Shown here piece after piece: positions 6,755 through 13,011 of a DNA stretch of 13,011 nt. Every line of letters starts with the position of its first letter. The stretch's first letter is position 1. The translations under genes and the position numbers were made by a program. This stretch comes from RGIG1959 sp045540655 (GTDB lineage Bacteria; Bacillota; Clostridia; Oscillospirales; Acutalibacteraceae): NCBI GenBank assembly GCA_045540655.1, contig JAZQHP010000027.1, positions 1-13,011 of the forward strand. Reading direction: 5' to 3'. The notes beneath the pieces are model-generated. The model was not told the origin of the DNA and did not search any database. It saw nothing but the letters and a program-made list of their open reading frames with translations.

Positions 6755-8209
6755 ATGAAGAGAACACCGAAGTGGATTTTCTTCGTCGTCGTGGTGCTGA
6801 TCGCCACCTTGACTTACACCTCGTTCTTTGGTGTAAATACGTATTACGGCGATCGCGCGGACATGGTCATTCGCGGAGCCAAGGATATTCGATTCGGTAT
6901 CGATATCCGCGGCGGTGTGGACGTCACGTTCGGCCCGACAGACGAAGCCATTGCAGAGATCGAAGCCGCCGGCGGCGAGATCACTGACGAGCAGGTCAAC
7001 GCGATCAAATCGATCGTCGAACAACGCCTGGTCGGTCAGAACATCACAGACTACGAGTGCTATGCGGACCTGACCAACAATCAGGTGATCGTGCGCTTCC
7101 CGTGGCAAAGCGACGAGGAAGATTACGATGCGACCGAGGCGATTGAAGAACTCGGCGAAACCGCACAGCTTGCATTCTACATGGGCACCGAAACCGAAAC
7201 CGTCACCAATGAGGACGGCACGACCAAGACCGTGCCGTCGGGTGAACTGGTGCTTACCGGTGAAGGTGTGAAGGAAGCACAGGCCGCGTGGCAGACCGAC
7301 GAGAGCGGTAACCAGACGCCCGTCGTCCGGTTGCAGTTGCAGGGCGATGCGGTGCAGGCGTTTGCCGATGCGACCGCGACACAGCTTGCCAACAACAAAG
7401 CGCCCATTTCCATCTGGCTGGACGATACCATGATTTCCGCTCCCTCCGTGGAAGCGCATATCACGACCGGTGAAGCGGTCATCTCCGGCGGCAACGTGGC
7501 GACCTTCTCCGAAGCGCAGGAGCTTGCCAACAAGATCAATGCGGGCGCTTTGCCGTTCGCGATCGAAGCCAAGTCCTATTCGACCCTGGCGCCGACGCTG
7601 GGCGAAAAAGCCCTCGAAGCCATGGTGACGGCGGGTTTGATCGCACTGGTGCTGGTCATGATCTACATCATCGCGTGGTATCGCGTGCCCGGCGTGGTGG
7701 CGTCCATTGCACTGGTGGGTCAGATCGCCGGTTCGCTGGCGGCGATTTCCGGCTACTTTGCCGTGTTTGACAGCTTCACGCTGACCCTGCCCGGTATCGC
7801 GGGTATCCTCTTGTCCATTGGTATCGGTGTTGACGCGAACGTCATCACCGCCGAGCGTGTGCGCGAAGAACTGCGCCGCGGCAAGACGATCGACGGCGCG
7901 ATCCGCTCGGGTTCGAAGAATTCCTTCTGGGCAATCTTCGACGGCAACATCACCGTTTTGATCGTGTCCATCGTGCTGATGGGCGTGTTCGGTCCGCCTT
8001 CGGGTTTCTGGGCCACCATTCTTTCTCCGCTGATGGCGCTGTTCCCGGCGTCTACCACGGGTATGGTCTATTCCTTCGGTTACACGCTGTTCGTCGGCGT
8101 GGTGCTGAACTTTGTCATGGGCGTGGCGCTCTCTCGTCTGATGCTCCGCTCGGTCTCGCGCTTGAAATTCCTGCGCAAACCCTGGATGTATGGAGGTGAG
8201 CGTGTATGA
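6755..8209 (+). CDS. secD: Protein translocase subunit SecD
   Basis: A 484-residue membrane protein of the Sec export machinery. With SecF it uses the proton gradient to help pull substrates across the membrane. The N-terminal helix (about 6-26) is followed by FGIDIRGGVDVTF (47-59), the family's D1-type signature. A reduced extracellular P1 region carries GQNITDY, ISAPSVEAHI and ANKINAGALPFAI. Five more helices lie between about 285 and 460. LPGIAGILLSIGIGVDANVI (345-364) is the characteristic TM4 motif, with D360 at the expected proton-relay position, and ERVREELRRGK follows. It is shorter than E. coli SecD (about 615), as usual in Firmicutes. I chose the ATG at 6755 because GGAGGG (6741-6746) is 8 nt upstream; the in-frame GTG at 6746 overlaps that site. 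The stop overlaps the secF start. Confidence 0.95.
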   Translation: MKRTPKWIFFVVVVLIATLTYTSFFGVNTYYGDRADMVIRGAKDIRFGIDIRGGVDVTFGPTDEAIAEIEAAGGEITDEQVNAIKSIVEQRLVGQNITDYECYADLTNNQVIVRFPWQSDEEDYDATEAIEELGETAQLAFYMGTETETVTNEDGTTKTVPSGELVLTGEGVKEAQAAWQTDESGNQTPVVRLQLQGDAVQAFADATATQLANNKAPISIWLDDTMISAPSVEAHITTGEAVISGGNVATFSEAQELANKINAGALPFAIEAKSYSTLAPTLGEKALEAMVTAGLIALVLVMIYIIAWYRVPGVVASIALVGQIAGSLAAISGYFAVFDSFTLTLPGIAGILLSIGIGVDANVITAERVREELRRGKTIDGAIRSGSKNSFWAIFDGNITVLIVSIVLMGVFGPPSGFWATILSPLMALFPASTTGMVYSFGYTLFVGVVLNFVMGVALSRLMLRSVSRLKFLRKPWMYGGERV

Positions 8210-9126
8210 ATAACGACATCCGTTTTGATTTCATCGGACGCCGCAAGATCTTCCTGATCATCAGTGCGTGCATTATCGCGCTCGGCCTGCTTGTCAATGT
8301 GATTTTCGGCGTGGAAATGGACGTCACCTTCAAAGGCGGCACCATGCTGACCTACAGCTACACCGAAACGCTGACTGTGGATGAGCTGACCTCCTTCTTC
8401 AGTGAGCAGTTCGGCACGTCTGCGAAGGTGGAGATGTCCGAAAGCGGCGGCGTGCAGGTGTTTAACGCCTACAGCACCGCCGTCATCGACAGCGAACACC
8501 AGGCGCAGATCAACGACGAACTTGGCAAGGCATTCCCGGACAACAACATTCAAGACATTGACCAGAAGTCCCTGACCGCTTCGACCGGTCAGATGTTCTT
8601 CGTCAAATGTATGGTCGGCATGCTGCTGGCGTGCTTGCTGCTGATCGTGTACGTGGCTTTCCGCTTCCGTAAGATCGGCGGTTTCTCGGCGGCATTGATG
8701 GCGGTCGCGGCGCTGTTTCACGATCTCGCGATGGTGTACTTTGCGTTTGTGCTGTTGCGCATCCCGCTTGACGGCAACTTCGTCGCCGTGATGCTGACCA
8801 TCCTCGGTTACTCGCTCAACGATACCATCGTTATCTATGACCGTATCCGTGAGAACCGCCTGCACATGGGCGCGAAAGCGGACATCAACGAAGTGGTCAA
8901 CCTCAGCCTCAATCAGTCCTTCCGCCGTACGATGAATACCTCGGTTACGACGCTGACTGTGGTGGTTGTCATGGTGATTGTGGCGGCGGTGCAAAACCTC
9001 GATTCCATCATCAGCTTTGCTGTGCCGTTGCTCTTCGGTGTTATCTCCGGTTTCTACAGCTCGACCTTCCTTGCCGCTCCTCTGTGGGCGGGCTGGATGG
9101 CGAAGCGCCAGGCCAAGGGCAAATAA
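8206..9126 (+). CDS. secF: Protein translocase subunit SecF
   Basis: A 306-residue partner of SecD with the expected six-helix layout. The first helix (about 14-34) is followed by MDVTFKGGT (38-46), the SecF version of the GIDFTGGT signature. A short extracellular P4-like domain (about 47-128) precedes five helices between about 131 and 298. Conserved polar positions are visible at FHDLAM (D173) and GYSLNDTIVIYDRIREN (201-217; D206, D212, R214, R216). The ATG overlaps the secD stop in ATGA, and GGAGGTGA (8192-8199) lies 6 nt upstream inside secD, so the two are translationally coupled and probably made in equal amounts. Unlike Bacillus subtilis, the two subunits are not fused. A strong terminator follows 7 nt after the stop. 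yajC is not visible in this window. Confidence 0.95.
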   Translation: MNNDIRFDFIGRRKIFLIISACIIALGLLVNVIFGVEMDVTFKGGTMLTYSYTETLTVDELTSFFSEQFGTSAKVEMSESGGVQVFNAYSTAVIDSEHQAQINDELGKAFPDNNIQDIDQKSLTASTGQMFFVKCMVGMLLACLLLIVYVAFRFRKIGGFSAALMAVAALFHDLAMVYFAFVLLRIPLDGNFVAVMLTILGYSLNDTIVIYDRIRENRLHMGAKADINEVVNLSLNQSFRRTMNTSVTTLTVVVVMVIVAAVQNLDSIISFAVPLLFGVISGFYSSTFLAAPLWAGWMAKRQAKGK

Positions 9127-9133
9127 ACAAATC

Positions 9134-9165
9134 AAAAAGTGCCGCAGTGTCTGCGGCACTTTTTT
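9134..9165 (+). terminator. Strong intrinsic terminator of secDF
   Basis: AAAAAGTGCCGCAG (9134-9147) and CTGCGGCACTTTTT (9151-9164) form a 14-bp perfect stem with a TGT loop, ending in six T. The A-run on the 5' side makes it usable from the opposite strand too. Confidence 0.95.
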
Positions 9166-9182
9166 GTCAACAAGCCGAAATT

Positions 9183-9219
9183 AAAAGCTCCGACGTTCAA
9201 CGATTGTCGGAGCTTTTTT
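9183..9219. terminator. Bidirectional terminator between secF and addA
   Basis: AAAAGCTCCGAC (9183-9194) and GTCGGAGCTTTT (9206-9217) form a 12-bp perfect stem around an 11-nt loop. It has T-runs in both orientations: six T on the + strand, and TTTTAA on the - strand. On the - strand it begins directly at the addA stop codon (9219-9221), so it is probably addA's terminator and a second stop for secDF transcripts. Confidence 0.88.
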
Positions 9220-12200
9220 CAGTCTACTGTAATAGCTGTATGAAGATGGAAGGAATAGATCACGCATGCCTTGACGGGACGTTGCAGGGTTTGCGATAAC
9301 GCATCTCTGTAAACCGCCAACTGCGGGCGATATCGTTCGACCAGTTCGTCTGCCGTTCGGACACGGTCGGTTTTGTAGTCGACAATCACCAGCCCGCCGT
9401 CTTCTTCGAATACGGCATCCGCCATACCTTGAATCAGCACGGTATCGTCGGCGGCATCACGGGGAAGCGCGGAGAGATCGGTGCCTTCTATATCGCCCAG
9501 TCTCTTTTCCAGCGCAAAGGGGAATTCACGCAGTAAGAGGGGGGAGGCCGCCATGCGCGCGGCAAGGTCGCTTTGCAGAAAGCGATCGAGCGCGTCGAAA
9601 TCCAGTGCCTGTCGTTGCGCGTCGGTCAGCTGTTCACGTTCCACCATGCGCGCCGCCTGCTCGGCGGCAACCGTATCGGACAGTATCATCGCTTCCAGGA
9701 AACGGTGAGTTGCCGTACCGCGTTCGGCGGGGTTGAGACCTGTTTTGCTTAAGAAAGCGGGGCGCGACAGCAGGATGCTATGCCCGGTTCCGATGCGGTG
9801 TGCCATCCCGGAGGCGGTGAGCTTGGCGGGAATCGCGCCGAGTGCCGCATACGGATAGGTATATGCCAGACGTTCGTCAATGCCGTCGAGGGATTGCGGT
9901 GCTTCTTCGTCCGTGTCGTCAGCGGCATCCGCTTGCAGATCCTCAGCGGAGACAATGGTGATGCGCAAACCGTCCGTGTGGCATCCGTCAGTGCGGTTGC
10001 CGAGCATGATTTCCCGCAGTGCCTGTCCGGCGGGATGGCGCAGTGCTGCCGCCAGCACCCAGTCACTCATGCGCGATGCGTGCAGGATGCAGGAGGCGGG
10101 AATGATCGGTCCTTGCCCCGATGCCGTGTGCAGACGCGTCAGCGTGGTGGTCAGGTTGTCAACCGCCGACAGCAGGATCAGCTTATCCTTGGCACGGGTC
10201 ATCGCGACATACAGCACGCGAAGTTCTTCGGTACGTTCACTGTAGCGGATCGCACCGGAAATCGCTTGTCGGAATAAGGGGTCGGTTTGCGTTAATGCTT
10301 CGCGGTCACGAAGCACCATGCCGATGCCGTGATCGGCGTGTAATAAAATATCGGTTTTGGTGGAGGCGGTGTTGAACATCGTACCCAGACCCGCCACAAA
10401 CACCACAGGAAACTCCAGTCCCTTGGAACGATGGATAGTCATGATACGCACGGCGTTCTGGTTGTCGCGGTCCTTGGAGGCGGATGTCACCGCGATACCG
10501 CCTGCTTCCAGCTTATCCATGTATCGCACAAATGCCGACAACCCCCGCATATCCTCTTGCTCAAAACGGCGGGCCAGATCATACAGGTGCCGCAGATTGG
10601 CAATGCGGTCGGCGCCGCCGCTTTTGGCGGCCATCAGATTGAGTAAATCCGTGTCTTCGTACAGCCGTCGAATCAGCTGATCGACAGGTATGGCGGCAGA
10701 CAACGTGCGGTATCGTGACAGCATATCGGTCACCGTCCGGCAACGTCGTCCGAACTCGTCGGCACGACGGGCGCGACGGCGAAGTGCTTCAAAGAATGGT
10801 ATCTCGTGCCCTTGCGCACGCAGTGCAACCGTATCATCGGGAGAGAATCCGAACACCGGCGACATCAGCGTGGACAGCATCGGAATGTCCAGAAGCGGGT
10901 TGTCGATGGCACGAAGCAACGACAGTGCCGTGCGGATCTCACTGCATTCAAAGAAGTTGTCGCGGCTGCCCGTGCTGACGGGAATCCCCATCGCCTGCAG
11001 TTCTTTGACATAAAACGGTGCGGCGTGGCTGGTACTGCGCAGAAGCACGCAGAAGTCGCGGTAGTCCGCGCGGCGCAGACCGTCCTTGCCGCTGACGCAG
11101 AAGCCCTCTTTCATCAACGAGCGGATACGGCGCCCGACCAGGCGGGCTTCCGCCTGGTGTGTGGTGATATCGTCTTCGATGGCGGTCTTTTTCTCGGTGA
11201 CCAGCAGTTCGGTGTCAAAACGATTGCTGTCGGCATCCTCAAAAACGGCGGACGACACCAGTTCTTCGCCCTGATCGTAAGCGATGCCGCCGGTATCGCG
11301 GTGCATCCACATGCGGAAGAAAAAATTGACGCTGTCGGTCACCTGCCGACGGCTTCGGAAGTTGTTTCCGAGGATGATCGTGGCAGGGAAATCCGTGCCG
11401 TTGTAAGGTGTACCGCGTTCGCGACGCTCACGGAAAATGGCGGGCATCGCCTGGCGGAATCCGTAAATACTTTGCTTGATATCGCCCACGAAAAACAGGT
11501 TTTGCTCGTTGTCGGATAATGCCGAAAACAGCGTGTCCTGTGTGGCGTTGGTATCCTGATATTCATCCACCATAATGTGAGTGAAACGTGCGCCGATTTC
11601 GGCGGCGGCTTCGGTGCGGATAAACCCGCCGTCCTCGGTGGGCTTAGCAAGAAGCGACAGTGCCAGATGCTCCATGTCGTTGAAATCGAGCATATTCTGC
11701 GCGGCTTTGGCGTCGCTGAATGCCGCCGAAAATGCCTTTACTAATCCGAACAGGCAGTCGATCACAGGAGCCGCTGTCGCCAGATCGGCTTTGGCGCTTT
11801 CTTCCGTGTGTACGAATAAGGGCTTGATGGAATCGTTGATCAGAGTTTTCGCGTGATCACGAAGCGAGGTGATGCGTTCCTTGAATGCTACATCCTCGTA
11901 TCCTTTTAACAGTCCCGCGCGCGGGAACGAGATAGCGTTGACAGCCTTGGCGATGGTGTCCCAATCGCTGTCCATTGTGTTCAGTGCCCGTTCAATGCCA
12001 TCCAGCGTTGTGGAGATTGTATTGCCGTAAGCGCCCTCGACCCGTTCGTCCCCGGTCATCTCATCAATGGCGGTGAACAGCGCGCTTTGCGCGGCCTTCA
12101 GGTCACGGACGGCACGCTCCAGGATCAGCTGTCCCCAGACGGTGTCCACCAAAGGAATATCTTCATAAAAACGCGCTGCCTGACGGTCGAGCCATTGGAG

Positions 12201-12767
12201 CGGGAAGGGGTGTGCCTGGATGAAATCGTAGGTAGTGAGCAGTTGTTCGGTCAGATGATTGTCGGAGCGGTCGCCCGTCAGCAGATCGCAAAGTGCTCGA
12301 AAAGCAGGGGTGTTCGCGGTATAAGCGTCGTCAAGCACCCGCTGAGCAACGTCGTTTTTCATTACCTGGAGGGCGGTATCCTCTGCCACGCGGAAACGCG
12401 GAGAGATGCCGACGCGTGTCGCCTGCTCCCGCAGGAGCTGGGCGCAAAAGCTGTCGATGGTGCAGATGGTCGCCTGCGGTAACAGCATCTGTTGATGAAG
12501 CAGATGACGATTGTGAGGATCTTTTGCCAGCAGGTCGGCAAGCCGTCCTCCCAGACGCGAGCGCATTTCTGCCGCCGCGGCTTTGGTGAATGTAACCACC
12601 AGCAGAGAATCGATGTTGACGGGATGCTCACGGTCACAGAGCAGGGATACAATGCGCTCGATCAGAACAGCGGTCTTTCCCGATCCCGCCGCCGCCGATA
12701 CCAATACCGTGCCGCCGCGTGCGTCGATACAGTGGCGCTGTCCTTCGGTCCATTGTCGTTCTCCCAT
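9219..12767 (-). CDS. addA: ATP-dependent helicase/nuclease subunit A
   Basis: A 1182-residue UvrD-family helicase fused to a RecB-type nuclease, close to B. subtilis AddA (about 1230). Visible motifs are the Q motif WTEGQ (6-10), Walker A AAAGSGKT (25-32, K31), motif Ia VVTFTKAAAAEMRSRL (57-72), DEYQD (401-405), FFVGDIKQSIYGFR (425-438), IMTIHRSKGLEFPVVFVAGLG and LRVLYVAMTRAKDKLIL. The C-terminal nuclease shows GTATHRFLE (histidine near 1021), QGMADAV (D1117) and VDYKTD (D1130, K1132), so the catalytic set appears complete. From family knowledge it works with AddB to resect double-strand breaks up to Chi and start RecA-dependent repair. AGGAGG (12775-12780 on the minus strand) is 7 nt before the ATG. 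It has its own promoter and no addB next to it, unlike the usual addBA operon. Confidence 0.95.
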   Translation of the reverse strand: MGERQWTEGQRHCIDARGGTVLVSAAAGSGKTAVLIERIVSLLCDREHPVNIDSLLVVTFTKAAAAEMRSRLGGRLADLLAKDPHNRHLLHQQMLLPQATICTIDSFCAQLLREQATRVGISPRFRVAEDTALQVMKNDVAQRVLDDAYTANTPAFRALCDLLTGDRSDNHLTEQLLTTYDFIQAHPFPLQWLDRQAARFYEDIPLVDTVWGQLILERAVRDLKAAQSALFTAIDEMTGDERVEGAYGNTISTTLDGIERALNTMDSDWDTIAKAVNAISFPRAGLLKGYEDVAFKERITSLRDHAKTLINDSIKPLFVHTEESAKADLATAAPVIDCLFGLVKAFSAAFSDAKAAQNMLDFNDMEHLALSLLAKPTEDGGFIRTEAAAEIGARFTHIMVDEYQDTNATQDTLFSALSDNEQNLFFVGDIKQSIYGFRQAMPAIFRERRERGTPYNGTDFPATIILGNNFRSRRQVTDSVNFFFRMWMHRDTGGIAYDQGEELVSSAVFEDADSNRFDTELLVTEKKTAIEDDITTHQAEARLVGRRIRSLMKEGFCVSGKDGLRRADYRDFCVLLRSTSHAAPFYVKELQAMGIPVSTGSRDNFFECSEIRTALSLLRAIDNPLLDIPMLSTLMSPVFGFSPDDTVALRAQGHEIPFFEALRRRARRADEFGRRCRTVTDMLSRYRTLSAAIPVDQLIRRLYEDTDLLNLMAAKSGGADRIANLRHLYDLARRFEQEDMRGLSAFVRYMDKLEAGGIAVTSASKDRDNQNAVRIMTIHRSKGLEFPVVFVAGLGTMFNTASTKTDILLHADHGIGMVLRDREALTQTDPLFRQAISGAIRYSERTEELRVLYVAMTRAKDKLILLSAVDNLTTTLTRLHTASGQGPIIPASCILHASRMSDWVLAAALRHPAGQALREIMLGNRTDGCHTDGLRITIVSAEDLQADAADDTDEEAPQSLDGIDERLAYTYPYAALGAIPAKLTASGMAHRIGTGHSILLSRPAFLSKTGLNPAERGTATHRFLEAMILSDTVAAEQAARMVEREQLTDAQRQALDFDALDRFLQSDLAARMAASPLLLREFPFALEKRLGDIEGTDLSALPRDAADDTVLIQGMADAVFEEDGGLVIVDYKTDRVRTADELVERYRPQLAVYRDALSQTLQRPVKACVIYSFHLHTAITVD

Positions 12768-12802
12768 TCCGAGACCTCCTTTGATGGGCGTTCTATATAT
12801 AA

Positions 12803-12831
12803 AGTATAAATAGAAGGCGAGACCTTGTCAA
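12803..12831 (-). promoter_or_regulatory. addA promoter
   Basis: Read on the minus strand, TTGACA (12831-12826), a 17-bp spacer and TATACT (12808-12803) form a near-consensus sigma-A promoter. Transcription should begin near 12796, giving a leader of about 30 nt that holds only the AGGAGG ribosome binding site. Confidence 0.8.
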
Positions 12832-12864
12832 CCAAGAAACCACCGAAAAAAGGCAGGTGTCGAG

Positions 12865-12941
12865 AAAAAACGACAAAACAAAGAAAAAAACGAAAAAAGT
12901 TCAAAAAAGGTGTTGACAAAAAAGTGGGGGTGTGGTATTAT
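12865..12941 (+). promoter_or_regulatory. rRNA-type promoter with upstream A-tracts
   Basis: TTGACA (12913-12918), a 17-bp spacer and TATTAT (12936-12941) preceded by TGG (12933-12935) make a near-consensus promoter with an extended -10. Upstream, A-tracts lie at 12865-12870, 12875-12878, 12884-12890, 12893-12898 and 12903-12908, on average about 9.5 bp apart. This fits an UP element or intrinsically curved DNA, as found before rRNA operons. The promoter diverges from that of addA, about 80 bp away. Confidence 0.85.
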
Positions 12942-12947
12942 ATCGAA

Positions 12948-13011
12948 GCTGTCCCGCGAGGAACAGCGCAGGTCTTTGAAAATTAAACAATACAGCAAAG
13001 AAACGAAACAA
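12948..13011 (+). promoter_or_regulatory. Probable rRNA operon leader with boxA-like antitermination site
   Basis: The transcript should start at about 12948. Its 5' end can fold as GCTGTCC/GGAACAGC (12948-12954/12960-12967, one bulged A). GGTCTTTGAAAATTAAACAA (12971-12990) then resembles the boxA-containing leader that precedes 16S rRNA genes in many Firmicutes (CTTTGAAAA core). No coding frame or mature 16S sequence is visible before the window ends, so the rRNA gene is predicted, not seen. A tRNA operon or another highly expressed transcript is the alternative. Confidence 0.7.

Noticed and set aside
4540..6807. 755-codon open frame on the minus strand spanning mntP and the aminotransferase
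   Set aside because: It lies antisense to two clear genes, runs through their intergenic promoter region, is rich in His/Arg as expected from reversed codons, and shows no recognisable domain or ribosome binding site. Long antisense frames are a by-product of the codon bias here.
8080..9159. 359-codon minus-strand open frame opposite secF
   Set aside because: Antisense to a textbook SecF. The composition is His/Arg/Asp-rich, and its start lies inside the secDF terminator.

Overview
The window looks like a chromosomal segment of a Gram-positive anaerobe of the class Clostridia, most likely Oscillospiraceae/Ruminococcaceae-like. The reasons are the SCIFF-peptide radical SAM maturase (a clostridial marker), separate secD and secF genes, an AddA-type rather than RecB-type recombination nuclease, strong AGGAGG-type ribosome binding sites, near-consensus sigma-A promoters, and an rRNA-type leader at the right edge. 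This assignment is inferred from gene content; no 16S sequence is present. Coding density is high, and no gene-free stretch exceeds about 250 bp.

Layout. (1) Positions 1-4446, + strand: an apparent three-gene operon. It holds the C-terminal half of the SCIFF maturase (scfB), an Orn/Lys/Arg-decarboxylase-family PLP enzyme 4 nt downstream, and a secreted, membrane-anchored family-10-like glycosyl hydrolase, closed by a hairpin terminator. (2) 4441-5127: a MntP-type manganese exporter, preceded by a perfect 10-bp inverted repeat that flanks an extended -10-like motif. (3) 5163-6673: a subgroup Ic aspartate aminotransferase-like enzyme. Its promoter carries three TTGCAA palindromes spaced exactly 22 bp apart, and its terminator overlaps the next promoter. 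(4) 6659-9165: secD-secF with ATGA stop/start overlap, driven by a perfect TTGACA-17-TATAAT promoter and closed by a strong terminator. (5) 9183-12831, - strand: addA, convergent with secF and transcribed from its own TTGACA-17-TATACT promoter, with no addB beside it. (6) 12865-13011, + strand: a run of A-tracts, a consensus extended -10 promoter and a boxA-like leader that look like the start of an rRNA operon whose 16S gene lies just past the window.

How the parts relate. SCIFF maturase genes commonly sit close to secD/secF in Clostridia (from memory). Here about 6 kb of other genes, in separately promoted units, lies between them. SecDF, the anchored glycosidase-like protein and SCIFF maturation all relate broadly to export or the cell surface, but a functional link is only inferred. 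MntP, the aminotransferase and AddA look like independent housekeeping genes. I see no mobile element, CRISPR array, tRNA or clearly new multi-gene system. The most unusual material is regulatory: the 22-bp-phased palindromes, the dyad in front of mntP, and a promoter whose -35 box lies in the loop of the preceding gene's terminator.
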